Shown: in pieces, positions 1 to 12,690 of the stretch
How the letters are laid out: each line of letters opens with the position of its first letter
Numbering within the stretch: the first letter of the stretch is position 1
Origin: Symsagittifera roscoffensis
Taxonomy: Eukaryota > Xenacoelomorpha > Acoela > Convolutidae
DNA: 64,000 nt
Assembly: GCF_963678635.1 (NCBI RefSeq)
Contig: NC_087063.1
Span: forward strand, 12,188,368 to 12,252,367
Reading direction: 5' to 3'
Program-made: the position numbers and the translations under genes
Notes under the pieces: generated by a model
Database searches by the model: none
What the model saw: only the letters and a program-made list of their open reading frames with translations
What the model was told of the DNA's origin: nothing

Positions 1-1269
1 CACACAAAACATTTTTTTGGTAGAAAGACCCAAAATGAGGCAACTAATCCGATACATTATGTGCCGAAACCTATCAAGCCGAAAAAAAAGAAAAAAAAGA
101 AAAAAAGGAATTTTAACAAACCGAGTTGGTAAACTTACAAACAAAAAAAAACAAATTTCGAACATGCCAGAAATTTCAAACGCTATAATTATATCTGTAG
201 CAGTATATATATTTTCAATAAAATTAACAAATGTTGCTGCCAAAATTAACACAAGCGAAGCGGAGCTTCGCACCACTTGCAATAAAACAAAACTGAAATT
301 TTTTTAAAGGCTGGAGAAAACTAGATTAGCAAAATCTTTCTGATGTCTCAATAAAAACAATTTGTTTTCTGGTGTCTCGATGTGGAACAAAAAAAAGTGA
401 TTTTAAAAATAGGACTTTTTGCTAAACCCCAGTTGTTTTTTTTGCTGTAATAAGTAGAAAAGAAAATTTTTGAGATTTTGAAGTTTTCCCAAAGACATAT
501 TTGCCAAAAAGGAGTCGCCGCTTCTGCAGGAACAATTCTTGCAGCCGGTTTTTTCAATTGATTTTCTCATCTTAAATATCATAGAGTCTAAAAAATGGTC
601 AAAAATTTATCAAAATTCATAATTTTTTTTCGCAAAAAGCTGGTTGTGTTCGCTTTAGACGAGAAGAATCTTAAAACCGGTTGTTTCGATTAAATGTACG
701 ATATCAAGTACGGCACGATAGTTAGCGAGAGTGGTCCAAAAAAGGTTAACAAATCAAAAATTTTGACTTTTCGGAGAGTCATTGCTTTCTGTGAAAAATA
801 TTGCGTAGTTGCTTATGCAGAAAGAGTTCAGGCAACCTGAAGTTTCAATTGAACCCAAAATTTCAGATTTGCGATAGTCGTGCTCGAGAAAAGTCAAAAG
901 TTTTCGAAAACCGGTCAAAAAGTCAAAACTCTGACTTTTCCGAGAGCCATAAATTTTGGTGTCAAAAAATTTGGGCGTAATAGAATATAAAAAAAAACTC
1001 CAATAACAGAAAATATTTCTATCTCTAATAGAAATATAAAATCTCCATCATGGCCGGGTAGTTTTTAAGATTACTCAAAACTGTTTAAGAAAAACGGTCC
1101 AAACGTAAAAAATTTCTACAAATTAAAAACTTTTTGCGAGCAAATCTTTGCGAGTGGCCGCTAATGCAGAGGAACTTTCAATTACCCGTTATTTCTATTG
1201 AATCCTCAGTCTCAATCTTGGGAGGTTAGTTTACAAGAAAAGCAGAAAGATTCAAAAAATGGTAAAAAA
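1..1269. other. AT-rich intergenic DNA without a gene
   Basis: Long A and T runs with frequent stops in all frames and no protein-like reading frame. Short phrases recur, such as gagagccataa and gaaaaagtcaaaa, and these return in the duplicated block that follows. One copy of the GCGAAGC hairpin repeat lies at 251-289. No gene, RNA or intact mobile element is seen. Confidence 0.6.
251..289 (+). repeat. GCGAAGC-hairpin dispersed repeat, copy 1
   Basis: Contains GCGAAGC, a 3-nt loop, then GCTTCGC, a perfect 7-bp hairpin, followed by ACCACTTGCAATA. The same core recurs at 6811-6854, 12648-12690, 14434-14480, 16924-16965, 28663-28710, 30249-30290 and about 30520-30560, with varying decay. Confidence 0.7.
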
Positions 1270-1799
1270 ATCAAAAATTTAACTTCTCTGAGGGCCATAA
1301 TTTTAGTTGCAAAAATTTAAATTTGGGAGGGGCTATTTTCGAGAAAACAGTAAAAGTCAAAAAATAGGTCAATTGTTCACCCCATAGATATTTTCGAAGG
1401 CTCTGCAGAGGGGTATTCAAACATAGGCTAGGGCAGTAAGCAGGCAGACAGGGAAAAAACGGTCTTTCAGTTGGCAGCACTGTTTTAGAAAACAGTAGAA
1501 GTTTCTGAGAAAAACTAAAGCTTTGGCAGAAAGTGGAAACTATCTCACACAAAAACAAACTAGAGGTAAAAGTTTCAACAAAACAAGTGGTGAACATACA
1601 ACTAAACTAAAAATTTTGGAGAGGTCTAATAAAAATGTGTTGTCTTGAAACAACCAAAAAATAGGTAAATAAACCAATAAAAATAGACCGAAAAAAATTG
1701 AACCGAGGGTTTTTTTATAGCAAAAAACATAAATAAAATGTCAAAGTGAAACAATTTACATGTAGGCGTAAATCAAACGCAAAAACAACATTAAAAAAT

Positions 1800-1990
1800 G
1801 CGCACAGCAAAAAATAACATTTCAAGTTGAGGCAATTAAGCCAAAGTATAAGCAGACAAATGATTGGCCGACCTTTTTTATATGAAACGAAATTTTTCCC
1901 GTTTGAAAAAAAAATAGGTCCTGATCGGATTCGAACCGAGTTTTTTCATCGTATTTGTTATCTCCAGTAGGTTCAATTAAAGGTATGAGA
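1800..1990 (-). mobile_element. tRNA-headed SINE-like repeat, copy 1
   Basis: On the minus strand a tRNA-like head with a B-box-like ggttcgaatccg is followed by an A-rich, non-coding body containing aagccaa and aagcagacaaat. The same head and body occur at 2400-2590, 32150-32345 and, more decayed, 32925-33060. The head does not fold into a proper tRNA, so this is a tRNA-derived repeat and not a tRNA gene. Confidence 0.5.
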
Positions 1991-2399
1991 CCAAATATGG
2001 CACGATAATCAGCTAGAACAGTCCAAAAAACCGTCAACAAATCAAAAAGTCTGACTACACCGAGGGCCATATCTTTAGTTGCAAAAAATTAAATTTGGGG
2101 GGGGGGGTATTTTCGAGGAAACAGTAAAAATCAAAAATAGGGTCAATTGTTCACCCCATAAAAACGAGTGCTAAAACAGTCAAAAAATGAAGTGGTAAGC
2201 AAACAACCAATTTAAAAATGCGGAAAGGAAAATTGAAATAGTAATTTCGCAATACGATTCAAAAATAGGCGAAAAGAAACCGATAAGAATAGGCTAAAAT
2301 AAAATTAACCGGGGGTTTTTTAGTGAAAAAAAAAGAAATACAAAGTCAAGACAAGAAAATTTACATGTAGGCATGAATAAAACACAAAAAGTAATATTA

Positions 2400-2590
2400 A
2401 AAAATTCGCTCAGCAAAAAAAATTAAATTCAAGATAAGGCAACTAAGCCAAAAAATAAGCAGACAAATAATTGGGCGACATTTTTTTTACGAAACAGAAT
2501 CTTTGCCGTGTGAAAAAAATAGGTCCTGGTCGAATTCGAACCCAGGATCTTTGCCGTCTCAGGCGTATTTGGTATCTTCAGGCTAAACGG
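2400..2590 (-). mobile_element. tRNA-headed SINE-like repeat, copy 2
   Basis: Best preserved head. On the minus strand it reads an A-box-like tagcctgaaga, then about 35 nt later a B box gggttcgaattc, then a body with aagcagacaaataattgggcgac. It is part of the second unit of the local tandem duplication, so copies 1 and 2 may descend from one insertion. Confidence 0.55.
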
Positions 2591-2600
2591 ACCGCGGACC

Positions 2601-3449
2601 GGGAAATCTAAAAAAAAACGAAAACTTAGAGAAACAAGGTACCACTAGAGATGAAACCAAAAAAAAACCCTAAAAAAAATTTTTTTTCTGAAAAAAAGTC
2701 AAGTAACCGATTGTAAAAATTGTTTCATCGCATGGGTGAAAATCAAAAGTCGAAAAATAGTTTTTTTACTAAGAAAAAACTCAAACTGTTAACTTTTTCC
2801 ATGTTCATTTTATTACACAGGTGACCACGATTATTTCAATAATTTTTTATTAGACTTGAACCGTTTCCATTTAACAACAACAAAGTTAAATGGGAAAAGA
2901 AACAGCAAAAAACAAGCGGACTGAAACAAAATTGACTAACTTTGATGCCAAAAATCTACCAAAAACTTCCAGCGATAAAAATTTTTGCACCTCCAAGGCA
3001 GATTCACGGTTACATATGCAGTTATTACCTTCCAACCACGCTATTAAATCAGCGGTTATAAATGTTACCAATCAAGCATTCTGCAACCAAAATTATTCAC
3101 GGTGAAAAATATAGTACCCGGTTGCAATACTCTTGTTTATTGCAAGGGTAACTAAAAAACACAAAAAATCAAAGGTTCATACTTTTTCAGAAATTTTTTC
3201 ATATTCTTTCCAGAATTAGTTAGATACCCTAAAAGGCGTCAAAACAATCAAAATTTTACCCAGATAGGAGCGCCTGTGACATGAAAATTTTAATGATCGG
3301 TTGTCTAGGCATAAAACTCGATACTCAGATAATTGAAATTAGTCAAATTTTAAAGTCATCGAGGTGACCTGAGGAAAAAATTTTATGATCGATGATTTGA
3401 AATCATGATTTACAACGCTGATTCAAAAAGCATCTGAAAATATTTAATA
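2601..3449. other. AT-rich intergenic DNA without a gene
   Basis: Two overlapping 60-70 codon frames near 2890-3105 lie opposite each other, show no protein-like composition and match nothing I recognise. A short hairpin phrase (agtacccggttgcaatac with a later ttattgcaa) near 3111-3150 recurs near 7786-7830, where it precedes a MITE-like element. Confidence 0.5.
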
Positions 3450-3977
3450 TATATCGTTGATGGTTTAAGAGATATCATGGATAATGTAAAAGATATCTTA
3501 AATGTTTATGTTTTAAAAAATATCATTGGTGATTTTTTTAAAAATCATTGATGATTTAAGAGATATCACTGGAGATTTTTAAAATACAATTGTTGATATA
3601 AAAGATATCATTGTTGATTTAATTTTTTTTAGTGATATCAGAGATATCATTGATCAATTAGAGGATATCAATGATGATATAAGAGATATCATTGATGATT
3701 TAAGAGATGTCACCGATGAGTTAAGAGATTTCATTAATGATTTAAAAATATCATTGAAGATTTAAAAGATATCATCGATGATGTAAGAGATATCATTAAT
3801 GATTTAAGAATATCATTGGTGATTAAAGAGATATCATTGGTGATTTTTAAAATATCATGAGGATTTAAAAGTTTTGATTTGTGATTTAAGAGATATCATT
3901 AGTGACTTAAGAGATATCATTGATGATTTAAGAAATATCAATGATGGTTTAAGAGATATCATTGGTGATTCAAGAAT
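3450..3977. repeat. 21-bp minisatellite, about 25 imperfect units
   Basis: The unit is close to GATGATTTAAGAGATATCATT, repeated head to tail with substitutions and small indels. Because 21 is a multiple of three, the minus strand translates into a seven-residue repeat (MISLKSS-like) over part of the array. That frame is a by-product of the repeat and not evidence of a gene. Confidence 0.85.
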
Positions 3978-5705
3978 TAAATTGAAAACATAACTACTCA
4001 CTTGAAGACTGTAGTTTTGCTTCAGTTTTAGAGGTGACACTTTTGAGCTGCTTTCTTTCCATGGAGAGAAAAAATCGATCAACTCTTTACTGATTAAAAA
4101 ACCAAATTATCAAATTAATAAATATACAATAAATTGAGAAACACCATAATTTTGAGTAGATACAAAACTTTGCTTGATCTGCGGTAGTTAAAGAAAATCA
4201 ATGAAATAAGTCAAGTAGCGTTATATAAATAGTTCAAAATTGAAAAACACAGGATGAAATTGAAAAATCACTGAAAATTGGTCGAAAAAAAAACAATTTG
4301 CAAAGATTTCCTATTTTATAAATCGCATTTGGTTTTCTTTCAAAAAAATGCCGTCTTTTTTCAGAAGAAAAATGAAAAAGGATCAGTTTTCGGTAAGCTG
4401 AGAAATAAAGAAGAAACATGACAAAAAAGGTGAGTGAAAAGGGACTCCTAATTCTTATTTGCCAGAATTTTCTTTAGGGATTTTCACGAAATCCAAGACG
4501 ACAAAAGCGACCGCTCATTATAACATTTTCGTTTCAGCTGAAGTTCAACAATCAAATCTGTTATATTAGAATTCGGGATTTTTTTTGTCTTCTACATAAT
4601 AATGGCTGCGGTGTTCGCCATTTGAATAAATAAACTTAATAGACATAAGCAGCAGTGGGAGGTTTTTATTTATTATTGTTGCTTGAAATGAAGCTGAGAA
4701 TTCGGCCCAGGAATAAAATTGCGCCTGCGGTCAGCTGAATTTTGAAACATTTGGGAAGGAAAACTCATAAATTATTTTCTGAGTGGTCGAATTTTCATAC
4801 CAGAGGCGTAAAATTTGAATTTCAAAGCAATTTTTTTATGATTCTTATCCTCTGCTCATTAAAAGGTTAACTATATACGCGGCTTGAGCAAACACTCTTT
4901 TATTTTCCAAAAAGGGGACACAAAATGACGTCAAAATGTGTTGAAACATATGCGGGGTTCTTCAAAGGAAGAGGAAATTAGTTATTAATCGTACAGAATT
5001 TACACTTTTAGTACTCAACACCCCGAAATGGAGCTTTATTTTTTATTACAGCTCTTCCGGTTTTTCTTTTAACTTTCAGAGTTAATTCAGCTGTAATAAG
5101 TGAAGTATTCTAACAACAAGTAAAGTTTTTTTTTAACTTAAACAGTTTACATGCGCAGTAGCATAGACAGGACTTTTGCGACGGCGGGTTTTAAGGCTTG
5201 TCAATTTTTTTGAGCTCTGCTTATACACTAAAACCACGCGATTTTGATGAAAATTTCAGTATTGCTCGCAAGTATTAGAAAAACAAAACATCATTTTTTT
5301 CAATTATTTAGTAACTTTTACTTCAGAAAATCTCGTTTCTCGGCGAGTTCTTTCGGACCTAAAATACAACATGAAAATTAAAGTTTGAAGCAGCCTTTGC
5401 CTGGCGAAAAATATAAGTAATCCAAATGTAGTATACAGAAGTAACGTTAATTAGTTTCTGCTTCGGCAATCTACTCAGTTGTCATATCATATTAAAACCC
5501 CTTTATTCTTCATCCAAACTGCAAAACAATATTCTAAACAAAATGGGTTTGAAAAGTTCTAAGGGTCAATGAACGTCTTTTCTGAGTTCAGTTACACTTT
5601 TCGAACTGCCTGGTGGCTATATGTTTTGCATTTTTTAGCAAACACAAATAATGAAAATTGGAAAATGTGAAACGATTTTGATAGTGTAGTTTTGATAGGA
5701 ACACA
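3978..5705. other. AT-rich intergenic DNA without a gene
   Basis: Short frames only, none longer than about 75 codons and none protein-like. No LTR, TIR or RNA gene is seen. Confidence 0.5.
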
Positions 5706-6008
5706 CTAGATTGCAGGGGCGGATCTAGGCTTTTCTCGAGAGGGAGGGGGCGGATTTTCAAAAAAATTTCGATCATTTTGTCGACCTTTTTTAGGTCCAT
5801 CAAAATGATTTTTCCAGCTCTCCCAAAGCACTAAAAAGTTCCTGTTTTGGCGAATCTTTTTGCGCCGCAGGCAAAGTTTTGAAAAACAGGCCAAAAATAG
5901 CGTTTTTAGGCACTTTTTGGAAAATTAAAAAAAAAAGTTTTTTTTTGGCGCGCGCTCCCCCCTAAAAGTTAGTATTTTTAGTAAAATTTTAGGACCCCTG
6001 CTAGATTG
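5706..6008. mobile_element. hAT-type MITE with 8-bp target duplication
   Basis: The element spans 5714-6000 (287 bp). It begins CAGGGGCGGATCTAGG and ends TTAGGACCCCTG, so the terminal inverted repeat is CAGGGG/CCCCTG with weaker similarity further in. CTAGATTG lies directly on both sides (5706-5713 and 6001-6008), a perfect 8-bp target duplication. An 8-bp duplication with CAGGGG-type ends is typical of hAT elements. The interior has no transposase frame, so this is non-autonomous. Confidence 0.85.
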
Positions 6009-7842
6009 CATTGTATTCTATTGTGCATTGAACCAAACGAGACTGCTCGTGTATCAGGGCAAAGCCCTGAATCTTCCGACTGCACATTCAGGCCTATAGA
6101 AAAATGCCGAAAGGGTCGAAAAAAAAGAACTACTTATTCCCTCACTCGCTAATGTGAACTACAAAGGGATGTATTTGGCATATGTCTTCACAATAATACC
6201 AAATGGTTTACTTCAATTTAATATGAAACGCATCAATCCGCGGCTTGCGCGTGTTATAAGAATGCAAATTATCGCGCATCAATTAATTAGCAATTTTTAC
6301 ACCCATTTAATTTTAGGAAAAATTGCTGGTGAGTTTTTTTTTACATTGGCCTCCGGGTAGCAATATCTTTCAGATGGTATGAAAAAATTCCGTCAAATGG
6401 CGAAATTGAAACTTCGAAAACTGACGGAATAAAAAAAACGACCCAAGCCTAAAAATCCTGTTTTCTTGCAAAACCAGAACAGTTTTAAATCGAAGTGGCA
6501 TGCACAGGAACTTTCGACGCAAAGTTGCGTTTCTTAAAATAAGTTTAGGCCAACAATTTCAATTTTTAGGTCTGTTATGAAATTTAAGAATACCCTAGGA
6601 TAACCTTAAATCATGATGAAACCCAAGAACTACAATTTGTTTTTTTCTGCGCCATATTTTGAGTATATTGGCACACGAGGCACAATTAGACAAAGCTTAG
6701 GTCGGTCAGTCAGAAAAAGATGATATAAAAATTTACCACGGCGGAAAACCAAAACTCAAGAAAAGCAATACCCTCGAATCGATCAAACTTGTGTCTCATA
6801 AATATTAACACAGAAGCAAAGCTGAGCTTCGCACCACTTGCGATACAGAACACGAAAGGCGCTGAATTGAAGAAAATAAATCAAAAATTTCGAAGTATAT
6901 CTATCGATCAGGCTAGTTTTGCACCAACAACGAGCCAAGACAATAGAATGTGAAACTAGCATCGAATAAAAGTTATCACGCTGTAACAAAGCCGGAAGTA
7001 CCTTAGAAGAAACCCTTTAGGCCGAAAATTTTTTAGAAAAAAATTATCAAGTTCCCCACACACTTAAACAAACAAAGAAACACACATACACACACCCACA
7101 AATTTTATTCACTCGTTGAATGAAACAAAATGCGGCCACTATGCTGATATAATTTTGGCCGACACCCATTAAGCCGAACAAAAAAAATTAAAGCCAAAAA
7201 GAAAAAATAAATTAAGGCTACTGAAAAGTTATTAAGTCCCCCTCACCCTTAAAACACATACACAGCTCGTGAAACGAGGCTATATGTGGCGACTAAGCCG
7301 ATTTAATACAGACCAAAATTTACACAAACTTTATTCGCCCATCGAAGGGCGCAACATACGGCCATTAAACCGATATAAAATAGGCCGAAATGTATCAAGC
7401 TGAAAAAAATTGTTGTCATGAAAAACTTGAACTAAATTTTCTATTAAGATTTCTAGCATTTTCTGCAATCCCGAGCTGAACATAAAAATTATATTTCTCT
7501 CGAAACTACGAAATTGGCTATTTAGCCGATATAAAATAGGCCGGAGCCGATTAAGCCGAGAAAAGACAAAAATATAGCAAAAAATATAATTTAACAAATC
7601 GAGTTTGAAAAGTCACAATCAACATAAAAAGCAAATTTTCAACAGGACGGATATTTGAAATAACAAACTCAATCATGCTTAATTTTTGCAACCGAGAGGA
7701 GTAGGTTTTTGCAAAGAGGACGAAGATGAGAAGGAGAGTCCAGAAGTGAATCCTGTAGACAAAGTTGTTTACGGGAAAAAAGTCTAGTACCCGATTACAA
7801 TACCCTTTTGCTATTGCAAATGTAATGAAGAACAAATCAAAC
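6009..7842. other. Repeat-rich intergenic DNA without a gene
   Basis: A TCAGGGC-AAA-GCCCTGA hairpin with cttccgactgc (6056-6086) is a fragment of the TGTTCCGAC MITE family found in full at 7874. A GCGAAGC-type repeat copy lies at 6811-6854. Between about 7120 and 7570 the phrase 'aagccgatataaaataggccga' recurs in decayed form. No gene is seen. Confidence 0.5.
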
Positions 7843-8375
7843 AAGACTGCTCGTATCAGGGCGAAGCCTTGAATGTTCCGACTGCCTTTTAAGGTTTTAT
7901 GGTGCAGTAATAACATTAAAAAATTAATTGTAATAAAATAAAAAGAAAATTTTTTTTTCTCTAAAATTTGGAATTTTTTATGAAAATCATCCCCCCACAC
8001 GCCATTTACAGTACAAAAATATAGATTTCGCTCCTTGTAACAAATCAATAATGGCAAATAAGCTTCTTTTAACCAATTTGGAACGATTTCTAAGACGGGT
8101 TAACTCTCCGCTTACGCGTTAATAGCGCGAAATTTATCGCTCGCTAATTGTCCCAAATTGGCCAAAATGGCAATCTTTAAACCCCATAACTTTACGAAAA
8201 ATGATCACAGTTAGTATATCTTTTCAAATTTAAGCTCAGGACAACAATACCTTTTGAATGATATACAAAAAATGTCCTCAAAAATGGCTAGTTAAAAAGT
8301 CGAAATTTGTCTGAAGAAAAAAAACCCCACCCCGAGCACAAATATTCCGTTACTTTTGTATCGAAAGTCGGAACA
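7843..8375. mobile_element. MITE-like element with TGTTCCGAC/GTCGGAACA ends, copy 1
   Basis: TGTTCCGACT at 7874 and GTCGGAACA ending at 8375 form a 9-bp terminal inverted repeat around about 500 bp of non-coding sequence. Just outside lies a TCAGGGC-GAA-GCCTTGA hairpin that also precedes other copies, so the mobile unit may start near 7843. Related copies are at about 16150-16570, 17203-17900 and, decayed, about 20880-21110. A conserved inner segment reads cttacgcgttaatagcgcgaaat. No transposase frame is present. Confidence 0.65.
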
Positions 8376-9608
8376 ACAAGACACCTACCTAACTTACATC
8401 ATTCATTTATTTTGGATCGCAAAAAGGGGAAGGGGAGGTTTGTACACTAGATACACAATTCTCACATCTGCTTAACCGTTGGTTTATTTCTCTAAAGGGG
8501 GGGGGGAGAGATTCATTTTAGGTAAAGAGATTGTTCTTTTCTGACGACATCGCGACAATTCTCAGCAAAAGCCAACGGATGCGCTTACATTAGAGATGAG
8601 TGGTAAAGTTCGAGCACAGATCAGTATTTACCGCTAAACTAGATTGTAGTTAAGAGATTTCATCAATTGTTGTTTATTTATTGTTTCGAACTGTTGCTTT
8701 CCTTAAATTTGGTGAGTTGCCTCTTTTTGCATCATGTTGTTTTTGGTAAGGTAGTTGTCCTATTTCGATTTCTAATTAATGGCGGAACCTAATTTTTATA
8801 AAGAACTGCCTTTGGAAAAACTTGCAGAGATATTTCGGTAAAATCTGCTTCTTCGTGAGAGACCTTGATCAACTATTTCACGCAACTGTCCAGACTAAAA
8901 CTTACAAAACTCAAATACAATTTAAACCACGGGTTTCTGAATGAAATATTTAGAGAGGTATCTATAGAAGCTGTTAAAGTAAATTGTTAAGCAGGGTTTT
9001 ATTGTTTGGTTATGAATCTGAACAATAAATAAGGCGCACCAAAACAAACAACTACCAGCAGAACTCACTCACGGAACATTAAATCCGATCTTAATCATTG
9101 ATCTAGGAGACATAACAAACTTCTGAGCATATGGATCTATTCTAAAACCGTAACTTAAGGGCGGAAGTAACTACTTCGCTGTAAAATTAACGCAAATTGC
9201 CCTAATTTTGAAATAGAAACAAGAAGGAACTTTGGCTAAACAACAAACGCAATCAATAAATTTAGCGGGGTGCGGTAGTGGTGAGACCCACTAACTATTT
9301 CCAAATTGAGACCCACTAACTATTTCCAAATTAAGAGTTACAAATCTGCACCAAAAAGCTGTATTGGTGCTCTTTCGAAAATAGGAGTATTATTCGTACC
9401 AATATTTGGTCCAATCATCTCAGCAGTTTTTCACTAAATGTTAGCTCTTTTTTGCTCCCAAAAAAGTATTCTAGGAATAAATAAGAATTCATATACCAAG
9501 TTTTGATAGCATAGAAGTATCCATCAAATTTTCTGTTAGATTTTATTGCAGACGTTCACAATAAATTTTTTGAATCATCCTCGTCTTCGCTACGCGTCGT
9601 TTAACTAG
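8376..9608. other. Intergenic DNA without a gene, with a 25-bp direct duplication
   Basis: No coding frame is supported. At 9283-9332 the 25-mer beginning gagacccactaac is present twice, head to tail and without a mismatch, as expected for a recent slippage or insertion event. The rest is low-complexity AT-rich DNA. Confidence 0.5.
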
Positions 9609-9638
9609 GGTGTGTGAGTGTGTGCGTGTGTGTGCGCG
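9609..9638. repeat. (GT)n-rich microsatellite
   Basis: Run of GTGTGTGAGTGTGTGCGTGTGTGTGCGC, a short impure dinucleotide repeat. Confidence 0.8.
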
Positions 9639-9725
9639 GATTATTTGGCAACCAGGAGTGTTCACTTGGCGAGCGCTATTGAGAGAGCGGGTTCTTCGAC
9701 TTCAATTTCTAGTTTTGGAGTCTTG

Positions 9726-10176
9726 TTACATAAAGTTTTGGTGGGCTGCTGAAGTGGATTGGCATTCTCTCCAATCCTCCACTGTGTGAGTTGTTTCGTT
9801 ACAGGATGGGCGAATGGGGTCTACTGTACGACCCATGAGGTGCAAATTCGTCCTATAGAGTCGCGAGCGACCTGATCGTAGCTGAGCCATTACGGTGGTG
9901 CCTTTTTTGCCTTCCTCCTACTGGCGGTCTCGCTTTTCGGAGTAGCCGGCGTAGGTGGCTTTGACTCTGTGTAACGATGGCGGCTTATCCCGTAGAGTTC
10001 GTTTGACACATGCAAGAGCTGCTGGCAGAGTCGTCGGTTCTGGCTGTTGTGGTGTCTTCAGATGCTATTTTTGCCTCTATGTCAGCGAGCTCATTTTCTA
10101 TGACGTTGAAGTGACCGGAGATCCACAGTACAGTATTTTCATGGTTGCCGCGGTTGGAGTAATCTTTGATTAACAT
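9726..10176 (-). pseudogene. 3' end of a non-LTR retrotransposon pol (RNase H and C-terminal tail)
   Basis: The minus strand from 10176 encodes VLWISGHFNVIENELADIEA, which fits the last conserved block of the RNase H domain found in several non-LTR retrotransposon clades (the W..GH....NE.AD pattern). In a shifted frame from 9890 to 9726 it encodes MAQLRSGRSRLYRTNLHLMG and then a Cys-containing tail ending at a stop, which resembles the short region that follows RNase H in such pol proteins. The frame change between the two parts and the absence of upstream reverse transcriptase mark a 5'-truncated, decayed copy. The clade cannot be assigned. Confidence 0.65.
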
Positions 10177-11600
10177 GGGTTGGGCAGTTACTCGTAAATA
10201 GCATTTGTTTACTTGTAAGTCGATGGTAACTTACCTGTTTTTAACTAGTATAGTACTAATATCAACTAGAAGAACTCAAAAACTCAGAATCATTATGATC
10301 AGAATTATCTAGTGAAAAAAGAGTTGCAGCCCAATATTGCATCGGTGATGATAATTGAACAATATCTAAAACCAGACAAAAAACCCTAAGTAAGTAAATC
10401 CGCAAAAAAATCAGCATTACCTTGTTGAAACAAATACTTCTTTGCGATAAGGTAACTCTGTGTAGCCCATACGACAATGATTTCACCATTGGGAAACGTT
10501 TACCATTGAATGACCAGAATGAAATATAACGAAAAACGAGTATCTTACAACGCTGAAATGAAACTATTATTATAGTAAACTGTAAGCTAAGACCAACAAA
10601 AACAGGCGATGAATGTACATAAGGTTAGTTGCATAAAAAGTTGTTCTCTGCAAAAGTTTTTAAAAAAAACTAGCCAACAGACCAAATAATTACAAGGACG
10701 GCTTCCTTAAAATTTTCAAAACTTAATTGCAGAGAAAAATGTATATGACTTCCAATGACTGCTACTATTTGTCATGGAAGGGAAGCTGCTTTTCAGGAAC
10801 AGGAGCACAAGCAAAAGAAACTGCAAACAAAAGCTACAAAAATACAAAAAAACTGTGAGAATAAGCTTTTTAAAAAATGCTCGGTGTCGTTTCATGTATC
10901 GACCCTGGTCGACTCATGTATGCACCTTGGTTGGCTCATGTATATTTTGTGGTCGACTCATGAATCGACTTTGGTCCACGTTAAATTTTTGTCGACCTAC
11001 ATAACTTGGGTCGATAATCCGACATTGTTCGACCCATACGGTTGTTACATAATTTGACCATCTGAAAACGGTAAGAATTAAAAAGTTGTTCTTCTGCTTT
11101 CGAGGTTAACAAAGCAGTCAACGGGCAAAAATTGAACTGACCTAAACTTCAGCAAGAATTATTCAAACGCAGAAGATAAGGTCGACAAAGAAGAAGATTG
11201 TTCATACCTCCGAGAAAAGCCGAGGAGAGTTTTCTTACGTCAAGTGAACAAAAATCGAGTTGGAGCTGCGTTGAACCAATCAATCAGAAAATCAGATTTT
11301 CAAATTTCATTCCTTTGTTCTTTTGTGAGTTGCCGAAGGTTCCCATCACAGGAACAATTGCTTTAAGTTTAATTTAAAATCTTCAGTTTTGTAAAAAGAA
11401 AAATGTTCAAAAAAAAATATTTCAACTTTGAGCAACTGGATATTTAAACTTTGAGACAGCATGATTTGAAACATCACCTTAAGACATTGAAAATGCATCG
11501 ACATTGAAAACGGATTTGAATGACAAAAAAACTCTTCAGGTAGCAATCCAAAATATTAACAGTTTTTCAGAGGAATCTAATTTTTGCATAATTTTGAGAC
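10177..11600. other. Intergenic DNA with an imperfect tandem repeat
   Basis: At about 10890-11035 a phrase like ggtcgactcatgtat recurs several times with a period near 30 bp, and the overlapping 76-100 codon frames there follow from that repeat. No gene is supported. Short phrases from the TATA-bearing repeat family begin near 11610. Confidence 0.5.
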
Positions 11601-12647
11601 TACATTCCACAAACATAGCCAACAAAAAGTAGAAAAAGTGTCACTGAACTCCTGAAAACCGAGAAAAACAAATTGAGTTGTTTAAATTTTGGAAAACATA
11701 TCACGGTAAAGATCTTTGATTTTCAATAATCTTCTATGATTGTCAGTTTCTTTCATAACACTAACTAAAACTGGTGTTCAGAAAAAATTGGATCAGAGTA
11801 ATTTTTCATTCTACTGGGATCTAAATTGCAAAATTGGCTTATGAAAAGTATTCCAAATGAGTACTTGAAAGTTATGTTAGCTTCACAACAAACTAGAAAG
11901 TGGTAACAACGACGAAGATTATTCAGCAGACGAATAAAATGTTATCATAAAAAAGCTAAAACTGAAGAAACGTATGACCATTAAGTTGACATAGTATAAA
12001 CCAAAACCTTTAAAGCCGAATAAAGAGAAAACGGAGAAACTAAAAACGTTAAAAAATGAAATTCGAGTTGATAAAAATACAACCAACACAAAAATATTCA
12101 TTACAAAGGCCAAGCGGATCTTTAATTTTGAAGAATCTTCTATGATTGTCAGTTTATTTCATGAAACTAACCTATTCAGAAAAAATTGGATTAGCGTAAT
12201 TTTTCATTCCACTGGAATCTAAAATTGCGAAAATTGTGAGAATAATTTGCCTTCTTTTTACCAAATGAATTTCATTAGAACTTTTAAAACAGAGAGAGAT
12301 GAAACAGAACTTCGCACTAATTGTGATATAACACGCACATAATTTGGCAAGTCAAAGTTGACGCCAGAAAATGAGGCGAAATTGCTAGTTCGAAAAAATC
12401 AAAAAATGAGACTAAATTGATAAATTATTATATCTTTGCCTTGATTTTGTCTTCAATAAAATTCAACTTGTAAAAAGTATTCCAAATGAGAAATTTTGTT
12501 TATTTGTAAACGACGCGAAATAAAACCATTAAGTTGATATAGTATAAATCAAAAACTTTAAAGCCAAATAAAGAGAAAACACAGAAACTAAAAACGTTCA
12601 ATAAATGAAATTCGAGCAAATTTACAACCAGCACAAAAAAAATCAAT

Positions 12648-12690
12648 ACAGAGGCAAAGCGGAGCTTCGCAACACTTGCGATACAACACG
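12648..12690 (+). repeat. GCGAAGC-hairpin dispersed repeat, copy 3
   Basis: Reads acagaggcaaagcggagcttcgc and then aacacttgcgatacaacacg, close to the family consensus. The hairpin has one altered base in the left arm. Confidence 0.7.

Larger units (their letters stand above)
1270..2600. repeat. Tandemly duplicated block of about 600-770 bp, two diverged copies
   Basis: Several landmarks appear twice in the same order. The phrase ending aattgttcaccccata is near 1370 and again near 2145. A tttacatgtaggc phrase is near 1755 and 2360. A caagttgaggcaattaagcc-like phrase is near 1823 and 2430, and a tRNA-like end (ttcgaacc) is near 1930 and 2535. The offset is 605-610 bp in the right part and about 770 bp in the left part, so the copies also differ by an indel. 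No coding content is seen. Confidence 0.7.

Noticed and set aside
2886-3105. Overlapping sense and antisense frames of 61 and 71 codons
   Set aside because: Short, of low complexity on both strands, without a match to any family and in repeat-rich DNA.
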